Shown: one piece after another, positions 54,240 through 63,014 of the stretch
Layout: each line of letters opens with the position of its first letter
How positions within the stretch are numbered: position 1 is the stretch's first letter
Source of the DNA: Rhodoferax sp.
GTDB taxonomy: Bacteria > Pseudomonadota > Gammaproteobacteria > Burkholderiales > Burkholderiaceae_C
Length of the DNA: 64,000 nt
Assembly (NCBI RefSeq): GCF_025354435.1
Contig: NZ_JANXMU010000045.1
Coordinates: 1-64,000, forward strand
Reading direction: 5' to 3'
The notes under the pieces: generated by a model
What the model saw: the letters and a program-made list of their open reading frames with translations, nothing else
The model's database searches: none
What the model was told of the DNA's origin: nothing
Position numbers and translations under genes: made by a program

Positions 54240-55301
54240 TCAGGCCAGCAGTGCCTGCGCGAATTCTCGCGCGTTGAAGGTCTCTAGATCTTCCAGCTGT
54301 TCGCCCACGCCAATGAAGTACACCGGAATCGGCCGCTCTTGCGCAATTGCGGCCAGCACACCGCCCTTGGCCGTGCCGTCCAGCTTGGTGACGATCAGGC
54401 CGGTGAGCTGGATGGCATCGTCAAAAATCTTCACCTGGCTCACGGCGTTCTGGCCGGTGTTGCCGTCGATCACCAGCAGCACTTCGTGCGGCGCGCTGGC
54501 ATCGGCCTTGTTGACCACGCGGCGGATCTTCTTCAGCTCTTCCATCAGGTGTAGCTGCGTCGGCAGGCGGCCTGCGGTATCCACCAGCACCACGTCCTTG
54601 CCGCGCGCCTTGCCGGCGCTGACCGAATCAAACGCTACCGAGGCCGGGTCGCCGCCTTCCTGGCTGACAATTTCCACCGTGTTGCGGTCGGCCCAGACAC
54701 TGAGCTGCTCGCGGGCAGCGGCGCGGAAGGTGTCGGCCGCAGCTAGCAAAACACTAGCGCCTGATGCAGACAGGTGGCGCGTGAGCTTGCCAATTGATGT
54801 GGTTTTACCCGCGCCGTTCACGCCGGTCACCATGATCACCGTGGGCGTGTGCTGGCCGATCACCAGGGCTTTTTCCAGCGGGGCGAGCAGGGCGGTGATG
54901 GACTCGACCAGCAGCGCCTTGACGGCCTGCGGCTCGGTGGCCTTGGCGGCCTTGACGCGCTGCTTCAGGTCGGCCAGCAGAAATTGCGTGGCCTTCACGC
55001 CGGTATCGGCCATCAGCAGGGCATCTTCCAGCTCCTCGTACAGCGCATCGTCGATCTGCGTGCCGGTGAACACCGTGGCGATGCTGGAGCCGGTTTTGCG
55101 CAGGCCGTTTTTGAGCTTGTCCATCCAGCCCGCGCGCGGGGTTTCGGCTACTTCGGGCGCTTCTGGGGCTTCGGTTACTTCTGCGGCCACGGGTTTGGCG
55201 GCAAACGGGTTGCGCAGCCAGCCGGTGGCGGGCGCTTCCACGACCGGTGCGGGGGCTGCAATTTCGGGAACAGGAGGTTTTTTCTTGAAAAAGCTGAACA
55301 T
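54240..55301 (-). CDS. ftsY: Signal recognition particle receptor FtsY
   Basis: 353-aa GTPase starting MFSFFKKKPPVPE. Pro/Ala/Glu-rich N-terminal linker, N-domain helical bundle, then the NG GTPase core: G1 GVNGAGKTTSIGKL, G2 DTFRAAAREQL, G3 VLVDTAGRL, G4 TKLDGTAKGG. It docks ribosome-SRP complexes at the membrane. Divergent from the M16 peptidase genes with a 28-bp gap. Confidence 0.96.
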   Translation of the reverse strand: MFSFFKKKPPVPEIAAPAPVVEAPATGWLRNPFAAKPVAAEVTEAPEAPEVAETPRAGWMDKLKNGLRKTGSSIATVFTGTQIDDALYEELEDALLMADTGVKATQFLLADLKQRVKAAKATEPQAVKALLVESITALLAPLEKALVIGQHTPTVIMVTGVNGAGKTTSIGKLTRHLSASGASVLLAAADTFRAAAREQLSVWADRNTVEIVSQEGGDPASVAFDSVSAGKARGKDVVLVDTAGRLPTQLHLMEELKKIRRVVNKADASAPHEVLLVIDGNTGQNAVSQVKIFDDAIQLTGLIVTKLDGTAKGGVLAAIAQERPIPVYFIGVGEQLEDLETFNAREFAQALLA

Positions 55302-55329
55302 TTGGTGGGTTCTTAGAATCAGCCATTCT

Positions 55330-56712
55330 ATGAAACGCCAAATACTTCCGGTTTTCGCCCTGTTCAGCGCCTTGGCGTGCGCCCAGACTCCCCCCACCCA
55401 GCCCACGCAATGCGATCTGCCCAACGGCATGGCGGTCATCGTTCAGCCCGACCACCGCGCCCCCACCGCCGTGCAGATGCTGTGGGTGCGTGTGGGCTCC
55501 CTGGACGAGGTGGACGGCACGTCGGGCGTGGCCCACATCCTGGAGCACATGATGTTCAAGGGCACGCCCAGTCTGCCGCCGGGGGAGTTTTCGCGCCGCG
55601 TGGCGGCCCTGGGCGGACGGGAAAATGCGTTCACCGCCAAAGACAACACCGGTTATTACCAGCAGATTCCGGCGGGCCAGCTCGAAGCGGTGATGCAGCT
55701 GGAAGCCGACCGCTTTGCCCACAACCAATGGTCGGATGAAGAATTCAAGCGCGAGCTGGAGGTGGTGAAGGAAGAGCGCCGCATGCGCACCGAAGATTCG
55801 CCGCGCTCCTTGATGAACGAGGCCATGCTGGCCACCGTATTCGCCGCATCCCCCTACCGCCGCCCGGTGGTGGGCTGGATGAGCGACCTGGATGCCATGA
55901 CCCCTGATGATGCCCGCGCCTTCTACCAGCGCTGGTACACCCCGGCCAACGCTGCCTTGGTGGTGGCAGGTGATGTGGACCCGGCCCAGGTCTGCCAGTT
56001 GGCGGCCCAGTACTACGGCAGCATCCCGGCCCGCCAGGTACCCGTGCGCAAGCCCCGGCTGGAGCCCGAACAGGCGGGCACCAAGCGCCTGGACTTCAAA
56101 GCCCCGGCCGAGCAGGCAGTGGTTTCCCTGGCCTTCAAGGTGCCCGGTTTGCAGCCTGACAGCGACGACGCACTGGCCCTGACTGTGCTGGCCGCCGTGC
56201 TGGACGGCTACAGCGGTGCCCGGCTGGAGCGCGCCCTGACGCAAGACCACGGCCAGGCCGGTGGCCCGGTGGCCGACAGCGCCGGGGCTTACAACGGCCT
56301 GGTCGGGCGGGGTCCGCAGCTCTTCATGCTCGAAGGCGTGCCCGCCGCAGGCCACAGCGCCGCGCAGGTCGAAGCCGCCTTGCGTGCCCAAATTACCCTG
56401 GTGGCGCAAAAAGGCGTGACCGAGGCCGAGCTGAGCCGTGTCAAAACCCAGTGGGTGTCCAGCGCCGTCTACAAGCTCGATTCGGTGATGAACCAGGCCC
56501 GCGAACTGGGCAGCAACTGGGTGCAAGGCCTACCGCTCGACGCAAACGACCGCCTCATCGCCCGGCTGCGCGGCATCAGCGCCGCCCAGGTACAGGCTGC
56601 CGCCGTGCGCTACTTTGGCGACGACCAGCTGACGGTGGCCACGCTGCTGCCCCAGCCGCTGGACCCCAACCGCAAGAAACCCCGTTCCATCCCACTGGGG
56701 GAGCTGCGCTGA
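55330..56712 (+). CDS. M16-family zinc metallopeptidase (catalytic member)
   Basis: 460-aa exported protein with a short signal (MKRQILPVFALFSALACA). The inverted zinc motif HILEHMMFKGT supplies the His pair and catalytic Glu; the distal Glu follows in LEVVKEERRMRTED. Pitrilysin/processing-peptidase fold with two half-domains. The next gene encodes its non-catalytic partner; the two overlap by 1 bp (TGATG). This pair upstream of rsmD is typical of Burkholderiales. Confidence 0.93.
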   Translation: MKRQILPVFALFSALACAQTPPTQPTQCDLPNGMAVIVQPDHRAPTAVQMLWVRVGSLDEVDGTSGVAHILEHMMFKGTPSLPPGEFSRRVAALGGRENAFTAKDNTGYYQQIPAGQLEAVMQLEADRFAHNQWSDEEFKRELEVVKEERRMRTEDSPRSLMNEAMLATVFAASPYRRPVVGWMSDLDAMTPDDARAFYQRWYTPANAALVVAGDVDPAQVCQLAAQYYGSIPARQVPVRKPRLEPEQAGTKRLDFKAPAEQAVVSLAFKVPGLQPDSDDALALTVLAAVLDGYSGARLERALTQDHGQAGGPVADSAGAYNGLVGRGPQLFMLEGVPAAGHSAAQVEAALRAQITLVAQKGVTEAELSRVKTQWVSSAVYKLDSVMNQARELGSNWVQGLPLDANDRLIARLRGISAAQVQAAAVRYFGDDQLTVATLLPQPLDPNRKKPRSIPLGELR

Positions 56713-58055
56713 TGCTTACTATCAAAAAAATAGCTACTCGTGTAGGCGTTATATGCGCTAGCGGCCTATTTTGCTTAAATTCTGCGGTCGCGGGTATTCC
56801 TATCCAGCATTGGGTTCAGCCCAGTGGCGCGCAGGTCTACCTGGTGCCCAGCCCGGCCATCCCCATGCTGGACGTGCAAATTGACTTCGACGCAGGCAGC
56901 CGCCGCGACCCGGCTGCGCAGGCCGGGCTGGCCGGCCTGACCGCAGGCATGGCCTCGGAAGGCGTGCGCGCCGTGGGCACCGCGCCCGCACTGGACGAAA
57001 ACGCCCTGGGCGAAGCCTGGGCCGACCTAGGCGCGTCGCTGGACAGCAGCGCCAGCACCGACCGCTTCAGCTTCTCGCTGCGTACCCTGACCTACCCCGA
57101 CCTGCTGGAAAAAGCTACCGCCCTGGCCGCCCGCCAGATCGGCGAGCCCGCCTTCAGCGACAGCCTGTGGCAGCGCGAACGCCAGCGCGTGGCGGCCCAG
57201 CTCAAGGAATCCGCCACCCGGCCCGCCACCGTGGCCGGGCGCGCGTTTGCCGCCGCGGTGTACGGCACGCACCCCTACGGTTACGAGCTGACCGCCGAGA
57301 CGCTGGCCCGCATCCAGACCGCCGACATGCGCGCCTTCTACGCCCGCAGCATCCTGCCCTGCCGCGCCATCGTCAGCCTGGTGGGTGCCGTAGACCGGGC
57401 GCAGGCCGATGCGCTGGTGACCCGGCTGCTGGCCCGCCTGCCGACCACCGGCTGCACGCCCTTGTCCGCCGTGGCGGATGTGCAGCCGCTGGCACGCAGC
57501 AGTGACCAGCACATCCCCTTCGATGCCGCCCAGGCCCAGGTGCTGATCGGCCAGGTCGGCTATGCGCGCAGCGACCCGGCCTTCTTCGCCCTGCTGGTGG
57601 GCAACCACATCCTGGGTGGCGGCGGTTTTGGCTCGCGCCTGACCACCGAGGTGCGCGAAAAGCGCGGCTTGAGCTACAGCGTCTACAGCAGCTTTGCGCC
57701 CGCCATGCACGCCGGGGCCTTCACCATCGGCCTGCAAACCCGGCCCGACCAGGCCAAGCAGGCCATCCAGGTGGCCCAAGACGTGTTAAAGCGCTTTGTG
57801 GCCGACGGCCCCACCGCCGCCGAACTGCAGGCCGCCAAAGACAATTTGCAAGGCGGATTTGCCCTGCGCATCGACAGCAACCGCAAACTGCTCGACAACG
57901 TGGCTAACATCGCGTGGAACCATCTGCCACTGGACTACCTGGACCACTGGACCGCACAGATAGAGCGCGTCACGCAAGCCGACATCCAAACGGCTTTTGC
58001 CCGTATCCTGCAACCCGAAAAAATGGCCACTGTGGTGGTCGGAGAAACTCCCTAA
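56712..58055 (+). CDS. M16-family peptidase-like partner with repeat-encoded signal peptide
   Basis: 447-aa protein. It lacks the HxxEH zinc motif and carries the C-terminal type RY-pair region (GGGGFGSRLTTEVREKRGLS), so it is the regulatory partner of the preceding peptidase. The signal peptide (about residues 1-26, ending NSAVA) is unusual: residues 2-21 (KKIATRVGVICASGLFC) are translated from family A copy 12, which starts 3 bp after the ATG. The repeat may have replaced or extended the original leader. Confidence 0.9.
   Translation: MLTIKKIATRVGVICASGLFCLNSAVAGIPIQHWVQPSGAQVYLVPSPAIPMLDVQIDFDAGSRRDPAAQAGLAGLTAGMASEGVRAVGTAPALDENALGEAWADLGASLDSSASTDRFSFSLRTLTYPDLLEKATALAARQIGEPAFSDSLWQRERQRVAAQLKESATRPATVAGRAFAAAVYGTHPYGYELTAETLARIQTADMRAFYARSILPCRAIVSLVGAVDRAQADALVTRLLARLPTTGCTPLSAVADVQPLARSSDQHIPFDAAQAQVLIGQVGYARSDPAFFALLVGNHILGGGGFGSRLTTEVREKRGLSYSVYSSFAPAMHAGAFTIGLQTRPDQAKQAIQVAQDVLKRFVADGPTAAELQAAKDNLQGGFALRIDSNRKLLDNVANIAWNHLPLDYLDHWTAQIERVTQADIQTAFARILQPEKMATVVVGETP
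56715..56774 (+). repeat. Repeat family A copy 12 (inside M16 partner gene)
   Basis: TTACTATCAAAAAAATAGCT, then ACTCGTGTAGGCGTTATATG, then CGCTAGCGGCCTATTTTGC. Sense to the gene; read ACT-ATC-AAA-AAA-ATA, the same frame as copies 1, 4 and 5. Confidence 0.85.
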
Positions 58056-58060
58056 ATCCT

Positions 58061-58711
58061 ATGTCTACGTTGCAACGTCCCCCCAAAAAAATCGCCAAAA
58101 AGACCAAACCCCGCCCGTCCGACCCGCATCCGGTGGGCGGCAAGCCCGGCGAGATCCGCATCATCGGCGGCGAGTGGAAGCGCACCCGCCTCACCGTGGC
58201 CAGCAAACCCGGCCTGCGCCCCACGCCCGACCGGGTGCGCGAAACCCTGTTCAACTGGCTGGGCCAGGACCTGACCGGCTGGCGCTGCGTGGACGTGTTT
58301 GCGGGCACCGGCGTGCTGGGCTTCGAGGCCGCCTCGCGCGGGGCCGCCACCGTGCATTTGTTCGAACAAGACCCGGCCCTGGTGGCCCAGCTCAAAACCA
58401 CGCAAACCAAGCTGCAGGCCAGCGCTACCCAGGTGCAGCGCGGCGATGGTGTGGCGGCGCTGCGGCAACTGGCGACGGGTAGCTTGGATTTGGTGTTTCT
58501 GGACCCGCCGTTTGAATCGGGCCTGTACGAGCCCGCACTGAACGCCGCCGCCAAGGCCGTGCAGGGCAATGGCTTCGTCTACCTGGAAGCCCCCGCCAAG
58601 TGGACCGACGAGCTGCTGGCCCCGCTGGGCCTGCGCGTCCACCGTTACCTGAAGGCGGGCGCGGTCCACGCCCATCTGCTGCAACTGCTGACCGCAGCCG
58701 AAGCGCCATGA
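58061..58711 (+). CDS. rsmD: 16S rRNA (guanine(966)-N(2))-methyltransferase RsmD
   Basis: 216-aa protein. Lys/Pro-rich N-terminus, then EIRIIGGEWKRTRL, GLRPTPDRVRETLFNWLG, SAM motif VDVFAGTGVLGFEAASRGA and the catalytic LVFLDPPFESG. It methylates G966 of 16S rRNA. Overlaps coaD by 4 bp (ATGA). Confidence 0.95.
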   Translation: MSTLQRPPKKIAKKTKPRPSDPHPVGGKPGEIRIIGGEWKRTRLTVASKPGLRPTPDRVRETLFNWLGQDLTGWRCVDVFAGTGVLGFEAASRGAATVHLFEQDPALVAQLKTTQTKLQASATQVQRGDGVAALRQLATGSLDLVFLDPPFESGLYEPALNAAAKAVQGNGFVYLEAPAKWTDELLAPLGLRVHRYLKAGAVHAHLLQLLTAAEAP

Positions 58712-59202
58712 ATCCGCCGGTGATCGCGGTCTACCCCGGCACCTTCGACCCCATGACCCTGGGCCACGAGGACGTGGTGCGCCGCGCCACGCAGTTGTTC
58801 GACCAAGTCATCGTCGCCGTGGCCGCCGGGCACCATAAAAAGACGCTGTTCAGCCTGGAGCAGCGGCTGGAGATGGTGCGCGAATCGGTCAAAACCTACC
58901 CGCAGGTGCAGGTAGAAAGCTTCAGCGGCCTGCTGCGCGACTTCGTGGTGGCTAAGGGCGGCAAAGCCATGGTGCGCGGCCTGCGCGCGGTGACCGACTT
59001 CGACTACGAATTCCAGCTGGCCGGCATGAACCGCACCCTGATGCCAGACGTGGAAACCGTGTTCCTGACGCCCAGCGACGGCTTCCAGTTTGTCTCCAGC
59101 ACCTTTGTGCGCGAGATTGCTCTGCTGGGCGGTGAAGTGCACAAGTTTGTCTCGCCATTCGTGCTGGAAAAGCTGGCCGAAAAAGTACGCGAACGCGCTT
59201 GA
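58708..59202 (+). CDS. coaD: Phosphopantetheine adenylyltransferase CoaD
   Basis: 164-aa enzyme, usual size. AVYPGTFDPMTLGHEDVV contains the TxGH nucleotide motif; MVRGLRAVTDFDYEFQLAGM and the SSTFVREIALLGG ISSTxxR motif complete the site. It makes dephospho-CoA from phosphopantetheine and ATP, downstream of panB and panC in the same pathway. Confidence 0.97.
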   Translation: MNPPVIAVYPGTFDPMTLGHEDVVRRATQLFDQVIVAVAAGHHKKTLFSLEQRLEMVRESVKTYPQVQVESFSGLLRDFVVAKGGKAMVRGLRAVTDFDYEFQLAGMNRTLMPDVETVFLTPSDGFQFVSSTFVREIALLGGEVHKFVSPFVLEKLAEKVRERA

Positions 59203-59209
59203 TTTAACG

Positions 59210-59316
59210 CACCCCCAGGCTACAGTGCTGTGCACTTTTCGCCCACCCCCTTGCAGGGGACAACACCAGTGGCCCGGCGAAGCCGGTTCCACGGTGTTTC
59301 TGGAAGGGGTATTTTT
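59210..59316 (+). repeat. Repeat family B copy 3
   Basis: CACCCCCAGGCTACAGTGCT, CACCCCCTTGCAGGGGACAA, GGCGAAGCCGGTTCCACGG, TCTGGAAGGGGTA. Ends 17 bp before family A copy 13, as for copy 2. Confidence 0.82.
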
Positions 59317-59332
59317 TGCGGGTGCTATATGC

Positions 59333-59390
59333 TTCTTAGGCTGCTAGTGCTTATACGGTCTGCAGTCTAAGCTATCTAAAATATAGCATT
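59333..59390 (-). repeat. Repeat family A copy 13
   Basis: Between convergent coaD and hydrolase genes. Reverse complement begins ATGCTATATTTTAGATAGCT. It abuts the hydrolase stop codon. Confidence 0.7.
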
Positions 59391-60093
59391 ACAGTTTCAG
59401 CCGTCCCAGCCAGTCCAGCAACACGGCATTGACTTCTCCGGGCTGCTCCATGGTCAGCATGTGGCCGCAGCGGGGCAGCAGGTGCAGCTCTGCGCCGGGC
59501 ACCAGGCTGGCGATTTCTTCCGAGAGTTTGGCCGGGGTCAGCAGGTCTTTGTCGCCGCACAGCACCAGGGTCGGGCAGCGCACGGTGCCCAAGTGCAGGC
59601 GCGCGTCGGGCCGGTCGGCCAGGGCGCGGTTTTGCTGCACCCACAGGGCGGGCGGGGTGCGCAGCACCATGTCTTTGTAGCGCTGCAGGTCGGCCTTGTC
59701 GCTGGGGTGCGTGGGCGAAAACGCCATGGCGGCGGTGGCGCGCACAAACTCGGCCAGGCGGCCCGCCTCCACCATCTGGATGGCGGTCTCGCGCTGCGCC
59801 CTGTGGTGCGGCAGTTCGGGCCGGGCGCTGGTGCCTAGCAGGGCCAGGGCGCGGACGCGCTCGGGGGCCTGGCGCACGGCCTCCATGGCGATGATGCCGC
59901 CCATGGAGGCACCGCACAGCACCAGTTCGCCAGGGTGCTGGCGCAGCACGGCCTGGGCCATGTCCTCAACGCTTGTGGGGTGGGCGAGCACGTCGGCCAC
60001 CGTGGCACGCCAGGCGGGCGGCACGGCGGCAAGCTGGTCCTGCCACATATGGGCATCGGTGGCCAGGCCGGGAATAAATACAAGTTGGTGCAT
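59389..60093 (-). CDS. Alpha/beta hydrolase
   Basis: 234-aa protein starting MHQLVFIPGLATDAHMWQDQ. Nucleophile elbow LCGASMGGIIAMEA, Asp in CPTLVLCGDKDLLTP and His in LLPRCGHMLTMEQP form the triad. Similar to small esterases and MhpC/BioH-like enzymes; substrate unknown. Divergent from the universal stress gene. Confidence 0.9.
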   Translation of the reverse strand: MHQLVFIPGLATDAHMWQDQLAAVPPAWRATVADVLAHPTSVEDMAQAVLRQHPGELVLCGASMGGIIAMEAVRQAPERVRALALLGTSARPELPHHRAQRETAIQMVEAGRLAEFVRATAAMAFSPTHPSDKADLQRYKDMVLRTPPALWVQQNRALADRPDARLHLGTVRCPTLVLCGDKDLLTPAKLSEEIASLVPGAELHLLPRCGHMLTMEQPGEVNAVLLDWLGRLKL

Positions 60094-60159
60094 GGGGGAA
60101 TCTTGGGAGACCCAATTTGGGCCTATGCTGACTTGGTTTAAACCTCGGGAGAATACGCG

Positions 60160-60624
60160 ATGAAGATTTTGTTGCCTTTGGATGGCTCTGAGGTGTCGCT
60201 GCAAGCCGTGCGGCAGGTGATCCGTCTGGTACGCCAGGGCCTGCAGGCCGAGGTGGTGTTGGCCAATGTGCAGGAGCCCGCCCACCTGTACGAGATGGTG
60301 ATGGCCGCTGACCCGGCGCTGATCGCCCGGGCCAGCGCCCAGGCCGGTGCCAAGGCGCTGAAGGCGGGCGAGGCCTTGCTGCGGCACGCAGGCATCGCCT
60401 ATGCCTCGGAGGTGGCCGTTGGCGACCCGGCCCATACGTTGATCGATATCGTGGAGCGCTTTGGCTGCGACATGGTGGTGATGGGCGCGCGCGACAAGGG
60501 CAGCCTGCGCAGTGCGCTGCTGGGCTCGGTGTCGCACGAGGTGCTGCACGCCGCGCAGATACCGGTGATGTTGATCAAGCCCAGCGATGTGGCTGACCCG
60601 GATCTGGGGGCTGAGAGCCTCTAG
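60160..60624 (+). CDS. Universal stress protein family
   Basis: 154-aa UspA-fold protein. N-terminal MKILLPLDGSEVSLQAV and the ATP-binding loop MGARDKGSLRSALLGSVSHE near the C-terminus, so likely an ATP-binding member. It usually responds to stress or growth arrest. Followed 25 bp later by a Bug-type binding protein gene. Confidence 0.93.
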   Translation: MKILLPLDGSEVSLQAVRQVIRLVRQGLQAEVVLANVQEPAHLYEMVMAADPALIARASAQAGAKALKAGEALLRHAGIAYASEVAVGDPAHTLIDIVERFGCDMVVMGARDKGSLRSALLGSVSHEVLHAAQIPVMLIKPSDVADPDLGAESL

Positions 60625-60649
60625 AAGAAGGTAAAAAAGGGTAGAAGAC

Positions 60650-61627
60650 ATGGTGCACAAGTTATGCATGGCCGTGGCGTTGGCGGCTGCGGTGCTGGTC
60701 GGCCACGCGGCAGAGTTCCCTGCCAAGCCCATCAGCATCATCGTGCCGTTCCCGGCCGGTGGCCCTACCGACCGCGTGGCGCGGGATCTGGCCGAAGCCC
60801 TGCGCAAGCCGCTGGGCGGGGTTAGCATCGTGGTGGACAACGTGGCGGGCGCGGGCAGCTCTATCGGCTCTGCCAAGGCGGCACGGGCCACGCCGGACGG
60901 CTACACCCTGCTGCTGAACCACATCGGCATGGCCACCATGCCCACGCTGGTGCGCAACCTGCCGTTCAAGGTGGAAAGCGATTTTGAATATCTGGGCCTG
61001 GTGGACGAGGTGCCGATGACGCTGGTTAGCAAACCGGGCCTGCCTGCCGCCACCTACCCGCAGCTGGCGGCCTGGATGGCGCAGAACAAGGGGCGCATCA
61101 ACCTGGGCAATGCGGGTGTGGGTTCGGCCTCGCACCTGTGCGGCCTGTTGGTCCAGGCTGCACTGCAGATGGACATGACCACCGTGCCCTACAAAGGCGC
61201 GGCCCCGGCCATGACCGACCTGATTGGCGGCCAGATCGACCTGATGTGCGACCAGACCACCAACACCACCAGCCAGATCGAGGCCAAGAAGGTCAAGGCT
61301 TTTGCCGTCACCAGCGCCAAGCGCCTGGGCACGCCCGCTCTAAAGTCCCTGCCCACGTTGCAGGAAATGGGTTTAAAGGGTTTTGAGGTCAGCATCTGGC
61401 ATGGCCTGTATGCCCCGAAGGGCACACCGCCTGCTGTGCTGGCCAAGCTCAATGCGGCCCTGAAGCTGGCCTTGAAAGACCCCGACTTCATCAAGAAGCA
61501 AGAGGGCCTGGGTGCGGTGGTGGTAACCGATAAGCGCCTTGAGCCTGCGGAGCACAAGAAGTTCGTAGCCGCCGAAATCGCCAAGTGGAGCCCGATCATC
61601 AAGGCGGCGGGCGTATACGCCGATTAG
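60650..61627 (+). CDS. Bug-family tripartite tricarboxylate transporter binding protein
   Basis: 325-aa periplasmic protein with a Sec signal (MAVALAAAVLVGHA). Bug motifs: ISIIVPFPAGGPTDRVARDL, VDNVAGAGSSIG, RATPDGYTLLL, GNAGVGSASHL, VPYKGAAPAMTDLIGGQIDL. It would deliver a carboxylate to a TctAB permease, not encoded here. Ends 12 bp from the convergent DUF1840 gene. Confidence 0.92.
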   Translation: MVHKLCMAVALAAAVLVGHAAEFPAKPISIIVPFPAGGPTDRVARDLAEALRKPLGGVSIVVDNVAGAGSSIGSAKAARATPDGYTLLLNHIGMATMPTLVRNLPFKVESDFEYLGLVDEVPMTLVSKPGLPAATYPQLAAWMAQNKGRINLGNAGVGSASHLCGLLVQAALQMDMTTVPYKGAAPAMTDLIGGQIDLMCDQTTNTTSQIEAKKVKAFAVTSAKRLGTPALKSLPTLQEMGLKGFEVSIWHGLYAPKGTPPAVLAKLNAALKLALKDPDFIKKQEGLGAVVVTDKRLEPAEHKKFVAAEIAKWSPIIKAAGVYAD

Positions 61628-61639
61628 CGTCGGGAGGGG

Positions 61640-61948
61640 TTAGGTCCCCCAGGTCACGTCGGCGTTTTCTTTTTCGCAGCGGTGTAGCATGTCGATGAAG
61701 GGCTTGGCGCGCTGGTGCAGCGAGACGGTGTCCATTTCATGGACCTTGGCTTCGACGGTGGCGGCTTTGCGGGCAGCATCGTCGAGCACGATGGCGGCTT
61801 GCAGGGCGGCGACGGCTCCGGCCATCTCGGCGACCAAGATGATGCCTTGGGCACCGGGGGTCTTGCCAATGATTTCCAACACTTTGCGCCCATTGGCTTC
61901 GAGCATGATGAGGTCGCCGTCGGCTTTAGACTTGAATTTGTACAACAT
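61640..61948 (-). CDS. DUF1840 family protein
   Basis: 102-aa cytosolic protein starting MLYKFKSKADGDLIMLEANG. The N-terminal strand pair with LIML..NG and the C-terminal MLHRCEKENADVTWG are characteristic of DUF1840, unknown function. Divergent from the PHA-system gene. Confidence 0.85.
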   Translation of the reverse strand: MLYKFKSKADGDLIMLEANGRKVLEIIGKTPGAQGIILVAEMAGAVAALQAAIVLDDAARKAATVEAKVHEMDTVSLHQRAKPFIDMLHRCEKENADVTWGT

Positions 61949-62057
61949 GGCACTTCCGTTAAATAGAGTGTCACTATTGTGCCCGGCTTGGCGGGCTTGG
62001 GCTGGCATGATGCGTCCGGTAACACCAATTCCCGTACTTCCCCTAGGAGATTTTTGA

Positions 62058-62354
62058 GTGACCGACATCCACATGCAGCGCGAACACACTCTGGGCCTTC
62101 CCGCCGCCCGCAAGCTGGCCAACGAATGGCTGGAGCAGGCCGAAACCCGGCTGGGCATGACCTGCGAATACACCGAGGGCGCGGCCAGCGACGAAATCAG
62201 CTTTCGCCGCGCGGGTGTGACCGGCACGGTGCAGATCACCGACGACCGTTTTGTGCTGGACGCCGAGCTGGGCTTCTTGTGGAGCGCCTTCAAGGACAAG
62301 ATTGAAACCGAGGTCGCCCGCCGTATGGACAAGATGCTGACCCAGGTGACCTGA
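62058..62354 (+). CDS. Polyhydroxyalkanoic acid system family protein
   Basis: 98-aa protein. GTG start at 62058 is supported by AGGAGA at 62046-62051; an ATG 15 bp downstream is possible. Sequence MTDIHMQREHTLGLPAARKL, then a FRRAGVTGTVQITDDRFVLD beta core and LGFLWSAFKDKIETEVARRM, matches the small PHA-system/granule-associated family. Role in polyester granules is inferred from family only. Confidence 0.82.
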   Translation: MTDIHMQREHTLGLPAARKLANEWLEQAETRLGMTCEYTEGAASDEISFRRAGVTGTVQITDDRFVLDAELGFLWSAFKDKIETEVARRMDKMLTQVT

Positions 62355-62389
62355 CCAAACTAGCGGCGCTTGCAGCGGTACTTTTTAAG

Positions 62390-62451
62390 AAAAAAAAGGC
62401 CGCTAGCGTATATTCCATATACGCATAATGCTATTATTTAAATAGCATTAT
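62390..62451 (-). repeat. Repeat family A copy 14, double hairpin
   Basis: Between convergent PHA-system gene and rfbC. Two adjacent perfect palindromes: GCGTATA/TATACGC, and ATAATGCTATT (62425-62435) / AATAGCATTAT (62441-62451). Suited to bidirectional termination. Confidence 0.85.
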
Positions 62452-62465
62452 GTGCGGTGCGCAAT

Positions 62466-63014
62466 TTAGCCTTCAAACACCTCGGCTTCGGCCAACAGCC
62501 GACCCACGGCATCTTTAGCCGACAGTTGGGGTGTAATGCCCGCAGGCCATTCAATACCGATGGAGGGGTCGTTCCAGGCGATGCAGCGCTCAAATGCCGG
62601 GGCGTAGTAATCGGTGGTTTTGTACAGAAAGTCGGCGGTGGCCGTCAGCACCACAAAGCCGTGGGCAAAGCCGGGAGGCACCCACAGCTGGCGGTGGTTG
62701 TCTTCGCTCAGCTCCACACCCACCCATTGGCCAAAGGTGGCCGAGCTGCGGCGGATGTCTACCGCTACGTCGAACACGGCACCGCGCACGCAGCGCACCA
62801 GCTTGCCCTGTGGGTTCTGGATCTGGTAGTGCAGGCCGCGCAGCACGCCCTGGGCCGAGCGCGAATGGTTGTCTTGCACAAAGGCTACGTCCAGACCCGT
62901 GGCCTGGGCAAACGCATGGCCGTTGAAGCTTTCATAGAAGAAACCGCGCGCGTCGCCAAATACCTTGGGCTCCAGGATCAGTACGTCGGGGATGCGGGTG
63001 GGGGTGGCTTTCAT
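62466..63014 (-). CDS. rfbC: dTDP-4-dehydrorhamnose 3,5-epimerase RfbC
   Basis: 182-aa cupin-fold enzyme. [30 protein letters not shown] (catalytic His in GLHYQ), [13 protein letters not shown] and [13 protein letters not shown] are all conserved. Third step of dTDP-L-rhamnose synthesis for LPS or capsule. Start overlaps the rfbA stop (ATGA). Confidence 0.96.
   Translation of the reverse strand: MKATPTRIPDVLILEPKVFGDARGFFYESFNGHAFAQATGLDVAFVQDNHSRSAQGVLRGLHYQIQNPQGKLVRCVRGAVFDVAVDIRRSSATFGQWVGVELSEDNHRQLWVPPGFAHGFVVLTATADFLYKTTDYYAPAFERCIAWNDPSIGIEWPAGITPQLSAKDAVGRLLAEAEVFEG

Noticed and set aside
54735-54785. GCTAGCAAAACACTAGCGCC in ftsY, resembling a repeat fragment
   Set aside because: The protein there (SGASVLLAAADTFRAAA) is normal FtsY sequence with no extra residues.
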